This document shows positions 1 through 6,826 of a DNA stretch of 22,480 nt, in pieces. Position numbers and translations under genes: made by a program. Under the pieces are notes generated by a model that saw only the letters and a list, made by a program, of their open reading frames with translations, had not been told where the DNA came from and searched no databases. Each line of letters begins with the position of its first letter. Within the stretch, counting starts at the first letter, position 1. This stretch comes from Candidatus Omnitrophota bacterium (lineage in GTDB: Bacteria > Ratteibacteria > UBA8468 > B48-G9 > JAFGKM01), in NCBI GenBank assembly GCA_023819545.1, contig JAMWCA010000007.1, forward strand, positions 1 through 22,480, read 5' to 3'.

Positions 1-245
1 TTGCAATAATTGTTAAACAAGAACTTTCTCTAATATTTGTTGGAGGTATATTTCTAATTGAGGCCTTTTCTGTTATAATTCAGGTTATTTCATTTAAAAG
101 TAGAGGTAAAAGAATTTTTCTTATGACTCCTATTCACCATCATTTTCAACTTAAAGGAATTCCAGAATCAAAAATTGTTATAAGATTTTGGATAGTTGGT
201 ATTATACTTGCATTATTCACAATTATAACTCTAAAGATAAGATGA
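1..245 (+). CDS. mraY: MraY, phospho-N-acetylmuramoyl-pentapeptide transferase (3' end only)
   Basis: Partial gene cut by the window edge; the reading frame begins at base 3 and about 80 C-terminal residues are visible. MraY is the membrane enzyme that joins UDP-MurNAc-pentapeptide to undecaprenyl phosphate to make lipid I. The fragment contains the family's hallmark segment MTPIHHHFQLKG followed by a conserved RFW and a last hydrophobic helix ending in a short basic tail. Its TGA stop at 243-245 overlaps the murD ATG at 242, so the two genes are translationally coupled, as in many dcw clusters. The HHH motif plus the murD neighbour make the call firm despite the missing 5' part. Confidence 0.95.
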   Translation, partial: AIIVKQELSLIFVGGIFLIEAFSVIIQVISFKSRGKRIFLMTPIHHHFQLKGIPESKIVIRFWIVGIILALFTIITLKIR

Positions 246-1603
246 TAGAAATTAAAGGGAAAAAAATAGGAATTATAGGTCTTGGAATAAGTGGATTTGA
301 TACAGGTGTCTTTCTTCTTGAAAATGGAGCAAAGGTCTATGTGAGTGATATTAATATTAATCAAGAAATAGAAGAAAAAAGCGTTATTTTAAGAGAAAAA
401 GGAGCAGAAATTGAAATTGGAAAACATTCACCAGAGTTTTTTAAAGATGTTGAATTTATTGTTATAAGTCCTGGAGTGGATGAAAGGTATGACTTTATTA
501 ATTGTTTAAAGGAAAGAAATATTCCTATTATAAGTGAAATAGAGCTTGCTTACAATTTTTCAAAAAGTAAAAAAATAATTGCTATAACAGGAACAAATGG
601 AAAAACTACAACTACTACTCTTGTTGGAGAAGTTTTTAAAAAAGCAAATTATTCATCTGTTGTATGTGGTAATATAGGAAATACTTTCATTGGAGAAATA
701 AAAAATATAGATGAAAAAACATGGGTTATTATAGAAGTTAGTAGTTTTCAATTAGAAAAAATAATTAATTTTAGGCCATATATATCTTGTCTTTTAAATA
801 TTGATTATGACCACTTTGACAGATATTCAAATATGGAACAATACATAAAAGCGAAAAAAAGGATTTTCATAAATCAAACAAACGAAGATTATAGTGTCCT
901 AAATTTTGATGATTATTATACAAAAAAAATTATGAAAGAAATAAAAAGCAAAAAAACATTTTTCAGTTTTTCAAAGATTTTTAAAGGTATTTATTACGAA
1001 AATGGAAGTATATATTTAAAATTCAACAATAAAAATTTGAAAATTCTTGAAACGAAGAATTTAAAAATTTCAGGTAAAGGAAATATTGCAAATATAATGG
1101 CCTGTTCTTTAATTTCTTTTTTATCAGGGGTTGAACCTGAAATAATAAAAATTGCAATTGAAAATTTTGAAGGACTTCCCCATAGAATGGAAAAGATTAC
1201 AGAAATTGATGGTATTACCTTTATAAATGACTCTAAATCAACAAATCCTCTTTCTGTCAAAAATTCTATTTTAAGTTTAGATGGAAAAAACAATATAATT
1301 CTAATACTTGGTGGAAAAGATAAAGGATTTCCATATTATCAATTAACAAAATATTTGAAAAATAAAGTTAAATTTATAATACTTTTTGGAGAAGCAAAAG
1401 AAAGGATTAAAAAAGAACTTAAATCATTAAAAATACCTATAGAATATGTTGAAAATCTAAAAGAAGCAGTAATTCTATCAAAAAAAATTGGAAAAAAAGG
1501 TGATTATGTTCTTTTTTCCCCTGGATGTTCTTCTTTTGATATGTTTAAAAATTACAAGGAGAGAGGAGATGTTTTCAAAAAAGAGGTACTATCTTTACAT
1601 TAG
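242..1603 (+). CDS. murD: MurD, UDP-N-acetylmuramoylalanine--D-glutamate ligase
   Basis: Cytoplasmic ATP-dependent Mur ligase that adds D-glutamate to UDP-MurNAc-L-Ala. The 453-residue product has the expected three parts: an N-terminal Rossmann-like domain with GLGISG near residue 13, the ATP-binding domain with P-loop GTNGKTT at 117-123 and the NIDYDHFDRY segment, and the C-terminal domain with GLPHRMEK, FINDSKSTNP, ILGGKDKG and a final SPGCSSFDMFKNYKERG block. The open frame extends upstream to 188, but the ATG at 242 overlaps the mraY stop and gives MIEIKGKKIGIIGLG, the usual MurD N-terminus, so that start is preferred. The 3' end overlaps ftsW by 35 bases in another frame. Length and motifs are normal. 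Confidence 0.96.
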   Translation: MIEIKGKKIGIIGLGISGFDTGVFLLENGAKVYVSDININQEIEEKSVILREKGAEIEIGKHSPEFFKDVEFIVISPGVDERYDFINCLKERNIPIISEIELAYNFSKSKKIIAITGTNGKTTTTTLVGEVFKKANYSSVVCGNIGNTFIGEIKNIDEKTWVIIEVSSFQLEKIINFRPYISCLLNIDYDHFDRYSNMEQYIKAKKRIFINQTNEDYSVLNFDDYYTKKIMKEIKSKKTFFSFSKIFKGIYYENGSIYLKFNNKNLKILETKNLKISGKGNIANIMACSLISFLSGVEPEIIKIAIENFEGLPHRMEKITEIDGITFINDSKSTNPLSVKNSILSLDGKNNIILILGGKDKGFPYYQLTKYLKNKVKFIILFGEAKERIKKELKSLKIPIEYVENLKEAVILSKKIGKKGDYVLFSPGCSSFDMFKNYKERGDVFKKEVLSLH

Positions 1604-2690
1604 TATATTTGTTTCAACTTTTTTACTTATTTTTCTTGGAACTTTATTTGTTTTAAGTTCAAGTTTTTTCTATGGATTGGAGAAAAATGATTCAACAATG
1701 TATTTTGAAAAACATATAATTTATCTTATCATTGGACTAATTTTACTTTATTTAATACAGAACTCAGATACAAAGAAATTGGAAAAATATGGGTTTATAA
1801 TTTTAATTGTATCTTTAGTGTTTTTACCTATACCGATTTTTCAAAAAGGACTGAGGTGGATAAAAATTGGACCTTTTTCATTTCAACCTTCTGAATTTAT
1901 TAAACTGTCTTTTATTATTTATCTTGCAACTTACTTTAAAAAAAGATTTTTTCAAATCAACAATTTAAAAGTTCTTACAAGTCCTTTAATTATTTACTTT
2001 TTGATTATAACTATTTTACAATTTCAGAAGGACTACGGAACCTTTTTGATTATTTCTATTACTTTTTTAGGAATACTTTTTTTATGCGGACTTAAATTAA
2101 AATATATATTAGGAATTTTTGGAACATTTATAGTTTTATGTATTGTATTTATTCTACTTTTCCCCTATAGAATAGAAAGAATTATAAGCCATTTTAACCA
2201 GGATTCAGATATTCTTGGGAAAAATTATCAAACTAATCAGGCAATAATATCTTTTAGTTCAGGAGGGCTTTTTGGGAAAGGTCTTGGAGCAGGAACAGGA
2301 AAACTAAAATTCGTTCCAGAAATTCATAAGGATTTTGTTTATGCAGTTGTTGGAGAAGAAACGGGATTTGTCGGTTCTTTTATAGTTTTACTTTTCTTTG
2401 GAATAATAGTTTTTTGTGGTCTTGAAGTTTCTAAATTATGTGATGAACTTTTTGATAAAATTTTGGTTTCTGGAATAAGTATTTCATTTGGCTTTCAATT
2501 TTTATTACATGCAGGTGTTGTCCTTTCTATTATTCCACCAAAAGGGACAACGCTTCCTTTTTTTAGTGTTGGGGGTTCTTCACTAATTGTAAATTTAATA
2601 TCATTAGGTATTTTACTTAAAATTGCTGAAAGCATAGCAAGTCAAAGAGATTTAAAAGATATTGAAGAGATAATATTAAAAATCAAATGA
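1569..2690 (+). CDS. ftsW: FtsW, septal peptidoglycan glycosyltransferase (SEDS family)
   Basis: Inner-membrane SEDS polymerase that makes septal glycan strands from lipid II with a class B PBP. The open frame reaches back to 1488, but the ATG at 1569 has AAGGAG at 1557-1562 and gives MFSKKRYYLYISIF, a basic stub before the first helix; this start yields 373 residues. About ten hydrophobic segments are visible. Family blocks include GLRWIKIGPFSFQPSEFIK (94-112), QKDYGTFL (153-160), GKGLGAGTGKLKF (236-248), the PEIHKDFVYAVVGEE block (250-264) with the conserved Asp255, and PPKGTTLPFFSVGGSS (323-338). RodA is the alternative, but the position after murD and the KGTTLP wording favour FtsW. It overlaps murD by 35 bases and the next gene by 4. 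Confidence 0.92.
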   Translation: MFSKKRYYLYISIFVSTFLLIFLGTLFVLSSSFFYGLEKNDSTMYFEKHIIYLIIGLILLYLIQNSDTKKLEKYGFIILIVSLVFLPIPIFQKGLRWIKIGPFSFQPSEFIKLSFIIYLATYFKKRFFQINNLKVLTSPLIIYFLIITILQFQKDYGTFLIISITFLGILFLCGLKLKYILGIFGTFIVLCIVFILLFPYRIERIISHFNQDSDILGKNYQTNQAIISFSSGGLFGKGLGAGTGKLKFVPEIHKDFVYAVVGEETGFVGSFIVLLFFGIIVFCGLEVSKLCDELFDKILVSGISISFGFQFLLHAGVVLSIIPPKGTTLPFFSVGGSSLIVNLISLGILLKIAESIASQRDLKDIEEIILKIK

Positions 2691-3361
2691 GATTAAAGGG
2701 AATAATTTTTGATGGAGATGGAGTTCTTTTTGACACTGAAAAATTACATGTAATCGCATGGGAAAAAGTTTTTAAAGATTATAATATTAAATTAAATAAA
2801 GATGATTTTAAGGAGGGGATTGGGGTTGAAGACAAAACATTTTTAAAAAAATTGACAGAGAAAGGGAAAATTGAAAAAGCCCTTAATCTTGAAAAATTAG
2901 TTTTCGAAAAAAATATGGAATTAATTAAAATTGTTGAAAAAGAAAATATAAAAGTTTCAGATAAGATAAGAGAAGTTTTAGAATTTCTAAAAAAAAGATA
3001 TAAAATTGCGATCGCATCAAATTCAGATAAAAAATTTATTTTAAAAGTCCTTGAATTATCAAATATTTATAATTTTTTTGACTCAATTGTAACAAGAAAT
3101 GATGTAAAAAGACCGAAACCATTCCCTGATATATATATTGAAGTTATTAGGAATTTAAAAATTCCTGTGGAAAATATAATTGCTTTTGAAGATTCAGAAA
3201 CAGGTATTCTATCAGCGAAATCAAGTGGAATTTTTTGTATTGGTATTCCAACAACACAACCTTTTGAAAAAATAAAAATTGCTGATATAATTGTAAACGA
3301 ATTAAATTTAAATAATGTAAAGAAGATAATAAAAATTTTTGAAGAGAAAAATGAAAATTAG
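2687..3361 (+). CDS. HAD-superfamily hydrolase, beta-phosphoglucomutase/phosphatase-like
   Basis: A 224-residue cytoplasmic HAD protein of the PGM/Gph-like group with an alpha-helical cap. All four motifs are present: motif I IFDGDGVLFDT with the nucleophile Asp9 and Asp11, motif II ASNSD with Ser111, motif III KRPKPFPD with Lys144, and motif IV AFEDSETG with Glu168 and Asp169. The residue between the two motif I aspartates is Gly, where Leu or Met is more common; the catalytic residues themselves are intact. The start codon lies in an ATGA overlap with the ftsW stop, implying coupled translation. Substrate cannot be told from sequence; a sugar phosphate or phosphoglycolate is typical of the family. 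Confidence 0.85.
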   Translation: MRLKGIIFDGDGVLFDTEKLHVIAWEKVFKDYNIKLNKDDFKEGIGVEDKTFLKKLTEKGKIEKALNLEKLVFEKNMELIKIVEKENIKVSDKIREVLEFLKKRYKIAIASNSDKKFILKVLELSNIYNFFDSIVTRNDVKRPKPFPDIYIEVIRNLKIPVENIIAFEDSETGILSAKSSGIFCIGIPTTQPFEKIKIADIIVNELNLNNVKKIIKIFEEKNEN

Positions 3362-4538
3362 AGATATTGAATCGGAAAGGATAAAAAATTTACCTATCTA
3401 TATGTTTCAAGAGATCAATTCAAGAAAATTACAGTTAAGAAGAGAAGGCAAAGATATTGTTGATTTTGGTATGGGAAATCCTGATAAACCACCACCAACA
3501 CCTGTTATTGAAAAACTAAAAGAAGTTTTGAAAGACCCAAAAGTTCATAGATATAGTGTTTCAAAAGGGATTTTCAATTTAAGAAAAGAAATAGTAAATT
3601 GGTATATAAAAAGATTTGGAGTTAAACTTGATCCCGAAGAGGAGGCAATTGTTTGTATTGGTTCAAAAGAAGGAATAAGTCATCTTGCTCTTGCAATTTT
3701 TGATAAGGGAGATGTTGTTCTTGTTCCAAATCCAACATATCCAAGCCATCTTTATAGTGCGATTATTTCAGGAGCGACTATATATGATATGCCACTTACA
3801 AAGGAAAATAATTTTATACCTGACCTTTCACAACCAATTTACGATAGATTCCCAAAACCAAAAGCAATGATTTTAAGTTATCCTAACAATCCAACAACTC
3901 AGATTGTTAATCTTGATTTTTTTAAAGAAGTTGTAAGATATGCGAAGAAAAACGACCTTATTGTTATACATGATATTGCTTATTCGGAAATATACTTTTC
4001 TGATGAATGCAAACCACACAGTTTTCTTGAAGTAGATGGAGCAAAAAGTATTGGAATTGAATTTTATTCTTTATCTAAAACATATAATATGGCTGGATGG
4101 AGAGTTGGTTTTGCTGTTGGGAATAAATATATAATAAGAGCACTTGCAAAATTGAAAAGTTATTATGACTATGGAATTTTTACCCCAATACAAGTTGCAG
4201 CAATATGTGCCTTAAGGATTGATGAAAAATATATAGAAGATGTTAGAGAAACATACAAAAGAAGAAGAGATGTATTAGTTGAGGGATTGAACAAAATTGG
4301 TTGGAATGTAGAAAAACCAAAAGCAACAATGTATATATGGGCAGAGATTCCTGAAAAATTTAAGAAACTCGGTTCAATGAAATTTTCCTTATATCTTCTT
4401 GAAAATGCTAACATAGCAGTTTCTCCAGGGGTTGGTTTTGGAAAATATGGAGAAGGATATGTAAGATTTGCGCTTGTTGAAAATGAGAATAGAATAAAAC
4501 AAGCTATTCGTTCTTTGAAAAAAATATTTAACAGTTAA
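3351..4538 (+). CDS. alaC: AlaC-type glutamate-pyruvate aminotransferase
   Basis: PLP-dependent fold type I aminotransferase of 395 residues, closely resembling E. coli AlaC (YfdZ), which makes alanine from pyruvate and glutamate. Recognised blocks are FGMGNPDKPPP (39-49), IGSKEGISHLALA (103-115), VPNPTYPSHLY (125-135), SYPNNPTTQ (176-184) and SLSKTYNMAGWRVGF (240-254), with the PLP-binding lysine at 243. The open frame extends to a TTG at 3339; the ATG at 3351, preceded by a GAAGAG, is the better start and overlaps the HAD gene by 11 bases. L-alanine supply suits a cell-wall gene neighbourhood, though this is inference. LL-diaminopimelate aminotransferase is a related alternative; the wording is nearer AlaC. 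Confidence 0.85.
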   Translation: MKIRDIESERIKNLPIYMFQEINSRKLQLRREGKDIVDFGMGNPDKPPPTPVIEKLKEVLKDPKVHRYSVSKGIFNLRKEIVNWYIKRFGVKLDPEEEAIVCIGSKEGISHLALAIFDKGDVVLVPNPTYPSHLYSAIISGATIYDMPLTKENNFIPDLSQPIYDRFPKPKAMILSYPNNPTTQIVNLDFFKEVVRYAKKNDLIVIHDIAYSEIYFSDECKPHSFLEVDGAKSIGIEFYSLSKTYNMAGWRVGFAVGNKYIIRALAKLKSYYDYGIFTPIQVAAICALRIDEKYIEDVRETYKRRRDVLVEGLNKIGWNVEKPKATMYIWAEIPEKFKKLGSMKFSLYLLENANIAVSPGVGFGKYGEGYVRFALVENENRIKQAIRSLKKIFNS

Positions 4539-4544
4539 ACCAAA

Positions 4545-5375
4545 TTAGTTTGATAAAAAACCGTTTAAAAATTTTGAAATGTATGCCTGATTGTTTGAGT
4601 AATCAGATACAATTTTTGCAAATTTTTTAACTTTTTCTTTTGCATTTTTTGGAACAACAGAAATTCCAGCATATAAAAGCATCTCTAAATCATTTTCTCC
4701 GTCACCAAAAGCAACTATTTCCTCTCTTTTAATTTTATAATAATCAGCAAGAACTTTTAATGCAGTCCCTTTATTCACTCCTTTATTCATAAATTCAAGA
4801 TATTCTGGATTTGTTTTTACGATGTTTAAATTTTTACCAAAAAGTTTTTTAAAATATTTATATTGATAATCTCTTGTTCTTTTTATATCTTTATTTTCAA
4901 CATCTGTAATTAAAATTAACTTTGTTGGTTTTTTATTTTCCATAATTTTTAAATTTTCAATAAATAAATATTTTGCACCTGTTTGTTTTGAGTAAATTTC
5001 AGCATATTCTTTTAACTTTGGATTATTTGTAGCATATAGTATATCTTGGTAATAAAAATTTAGTAAAAAATTATTTTCAAAACAATAATCAATTATAAAT
5101 TTTGAGTATTTTAATGGAACTGGATTGTGGTAAATTATTTTTCTTTTTTCTTTTTCGGTTAATCTGACCATCGCTCCATTATAAACAATTAGAGGAGTAT
5201 CAATTTCAAGAATTTTTGAATATACAGAAACACAATCTGTCATTCTTCCAGATGCAAGAACAACAATTCCTCCTTTTTTAGAAAATAATTTTAATGCAAT
5301 TTTATCTTCTTTATTAATTTTACCTTGGTTATCAAGTAAAGTCCCATCAAGGTCTATTGCAAGTAGTTTTATCAT
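4545..5375 (-). CDS. Cof-type HAD-IIB family phosphatase
   Basis: A 276-residue member of the Cof/HAD-IIB group, which usually dephosphorylates sugar phosphates, FMN or related small metabolites. Motif I is LLAIDLDGTLLD (Asp8, Asp10), motif II ASGR (Ser42), motif III Lys202 in NKGTAL, and motif IV FGDGENDLEML with Asp225 and Asp229; a C2 cap lies between about 85 and 190. It is the last gene of the minus-strand unit, 22 bases after the nitrilase-like gene. No clear Shine-Dalgarno precedes the ATG; an AT-only palindrome sits in that gap. Its 3' end faces the aminotransferase gene with only six bases between the two stop codons. Substrate is unknown. Confidence 0.88.
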   Translation of the reverse strand: MIKLLAIDLDGTLLDNQGKINKEDKIALKLFSKKGGIVVLASGRMTDCVSVYSKILEIDTPLIVYNGAMVRLTEKEKRKIIYHNPVPLKYSKFIIDYCFENNFLLNFYYQDILYATNNPKLKEYAEIYSKQTGAKYLFIENLKIMENKKPTKLILITDVENKDIKRTRDYQYKYFKKLFGKNLNIVKTNPEYLEFMNKGVNKGTALKVLADYYKIKREEIVAFGDGENDLEMLLYAGISVVPKNAKEKVKKFAKIVSDYSNNQAYISKFLNGFLSN

Positions 5376-5383
5376 TTTAATTT

Positions 5384-5401
5384 ATAAAATTTAAATTTTA
5401 T
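5384..5401. repeat. Perfect 18-base AT-only palindrome between two minus-strand genes
   Basis: The sequence ATAAAATTTAAATTTTAT reads the same on both strands and covers the stop codon of the nitrilase-like gene, just upstream of the Cof-type HAD gene. It has no G or C, so any hairpin would be weak. In a genome this AT-rich it may be chance. Confidence 0.3.
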
Positions 5402-6288
5402 CTTTTTCTGTCTTGTGCCAATTCTGCTCTTTTAAGGTAATCTCTATAAGTTATAAGATTGAATTCTTTTATTATCTTATTTATTGATAATTTTCTGTCA
5501 ATAACTTCTATAGTAAAAATTGCTTCATCTCCAAATGTCTCTATTTTTAATCTGTCTTTATATCTTTCAATTATTTTTTTTAGTTTATCTCCTTGAAAAT
5601 CCCAGTGGAAAATAGTTCTTTCTAAATTTATATCTGCCCATACCCAGTGTGAAAATCTATTTGTTTTTACTAACCACCTGCCTGTATTATCTATTATCCC
5701 AGATGTTAAAGACCATATCCCTGCAACTATATAAACTTGATATAAAAGAGATATAGCATTTAATATTTTCCCAGCAGGATATGCTGAAGAAAAAACAAGT
5801 AATTTTGCACCGTTGTCAACCTGATATTTCAAATCATAATGCCAATTAGCATCAAAACATATAAAAGTACCTATTCTACCAAATTCAGTTTCTATAGGTA
5901 ATTGGTCTTTTCTTCCAGGATAAATACCTTTCTTAAGTTCTATTTCAGTAGGATGAATTTTATCATATTTTCCAACTATCTCACCTTTTCTATTTACAAA
6001 AAAACATCTATTATAAATTTTCCCCTCAATCACATCATAACTTGAACCACAAACCCAGCAATTTGTTTTTTTAGAAATATTTTTAAGAAAATATTTTACT
6101 TTAATATATTTATTGATTTCTTTTTTTTTAAATTCAATCCCTGTATATGCAAAAATTTCTGGTAAAACAACAAAATCTGGATTTATATTTCTTATCTCAT
6201 TAAAAATATTTTCAATATAAGTTAAGTTATCTTCTATTTTCTTAATTTTTCTATATTCATAAGCCATAGAAACAGCAACAGTTCTCAT
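5398..6288 (-). CDS. Carbon-nitrogen hydrolase (nitrilase superfamily) amidohydrolase
   Basis: A 296-residue cytoplasmic enzyme of the nitrilase fold, which cleaves amide, carbamoyl or nitrile C-N bonds. The Glu-Lys-Cys triad is visible: Glu44 in VVLPEIFAYTG, Lys110 in GKYDKIHPTE, and Cys144 in GTFICFDANW; Glu115 is in the place of the second conserved glutamate. The segment from about 120 to 150 resembles N-carbamoyl amidases and beta-ureidopropionases, but the substrate cannot be fixed. A strong Shine-Dalgarno (TAAGGAGGA, bases 6292-6300) precedes the ATG. It lies 22 bases after the DUF1854 gene in the same unit, so the amidohydrolase may act on something handled by the adjacent ABC exporter; that link is inference. 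The C-terminal ~60 residues are charged and not recognised. Confidence 0.85.
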   Translation of the reverse strand: MRTVAVSMAYEYRKIKKIEDNLTYIENIFNEIRNINPDFVVLPEIFAYTGIEFKKKEINKYIKVKYFLKNISKKTNCWVCGSSYDVIEGKIYNRCFFVNRKGEIVGKYDKIHPTEIELKKGIYPGRKDQLPIETEFGRIGTFICFDANWHYDLKYQVDNGAKLLVFSSAYPAGKILNAISLLYQVYIVAGIWSLTSGIIDNTGRWLVKTNRFSHWVWADINLERTIFHWDFQGDKLKKIIERYKDRLKIETFGDEAIFTIEVIDRKLSINKIIKEFNLITYRDYLKRAELAQDRKR

Positions 6289-6310
6289 AAATCCTCCTTA
6301 TAAATTTTAG

Positions 6311-6826
6311 TTACCAGTAAATAAATTTTGTAAATATATTTTTTTCTATTGGTGAGAGTTTTTGAACATTAGGTATAACATATCTATCTTCAAAAATGTC
6401 TATTAATAATTTACCACCATTCCCTATATCAATTGCTCTACTTCTCTCCCATCTTAAATAAAACTGTTTTTCTCCTTTATCTGTTTCAACTTTAAATAAA
6501 AGAAATCCAAATTTCCATTTGATATCAATAATTTTTGTTACTTCATAATAGAAGTAATGTTTTTTTAGTGTTTCCATAATTAACTTTCTTTCTTCTTCCG
6601 GGAAAATTGAAATTTCTTTAATTATTCCTATTTCTTCCATTTCACCTGATTCTTTTTGATAAAATATTGAAAGAAAGTTAAATGGATTAGAAATTGGAAA
6701 ACAGGACACAACAAAAATATTTTTGTAAAGAATTTTTTCATTTATTAAAAAAAGATTAATTGTGTTAAACTCTCCTTTCAAAATTTTTATATCTTTAGGT
6801 GTTAAATATTTTTTTGTATTATTCAT
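6311..6826 (-). CDS. DUF1854 family protein (ABC transporter partner)
   Basis: A 171-residue protein matching the DUF1854 pattern: an N-terminal strand region, CFPISNPFNFLSIF (42-55) where the family has an FPxxxP block, an acidic EMEEIGIIKEI stretch, VETDKGEKQFYLRWE (113-127), and a closing LLIDIFEDRYVIPNV (140-154) followed by a short helix. The function is not established. Family members commonly lie next to an exporter-type ABC gene, and in some proteobacteria such pairs are annotated as associated with cyanophycin metabolism; no cyanophycin synthetase is visible here. The ATG overlaps the ABC transporter stop in an ATGA, indicating coupled translation and a likely shared job. No signal peptide or membrane segment. 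Confidence 0.8.
   Translation of the reverse strand: MNNTKKYLTPKDIKILKGEFNTINLFLINEKILYKNIFVVSCFPISNPFNFLSIFYQKESGEMEEIGIIKEISIFPEEERKLIMETLKKHYFYYEVTKIIDIKWKFGFLLFKVETDKGEKQFYLRWERSRAIDIGNGGKLLIDIFEDRYVIPNVQKLSPIEKNIFTKFIYW

Noticed and set aside
188..241. Upstream extension of the murD frame to 188
   Set aside because: The extra 18 residues lie inside the mraY 3' end, and the ATG at 242 gives the standard MurD N-terminus and an ATGA overlap.
994..1293. Antisense frames of 60-150 codons inside murD, hisG, tkt and other genes
   Set aside because: They lie fully opposite strongly recognised genes, have low-complexity translations and no ribosome-binding sites; AT-rich genes often leave such shadows.
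4536..4560. Possible hairpin terminator between the convergent aminotransferase and Cof genes
   Set aside because: Only a 4-base stem (CAAA/TTTG) with a 4-base loop and no GC-rich core; too weak to call.
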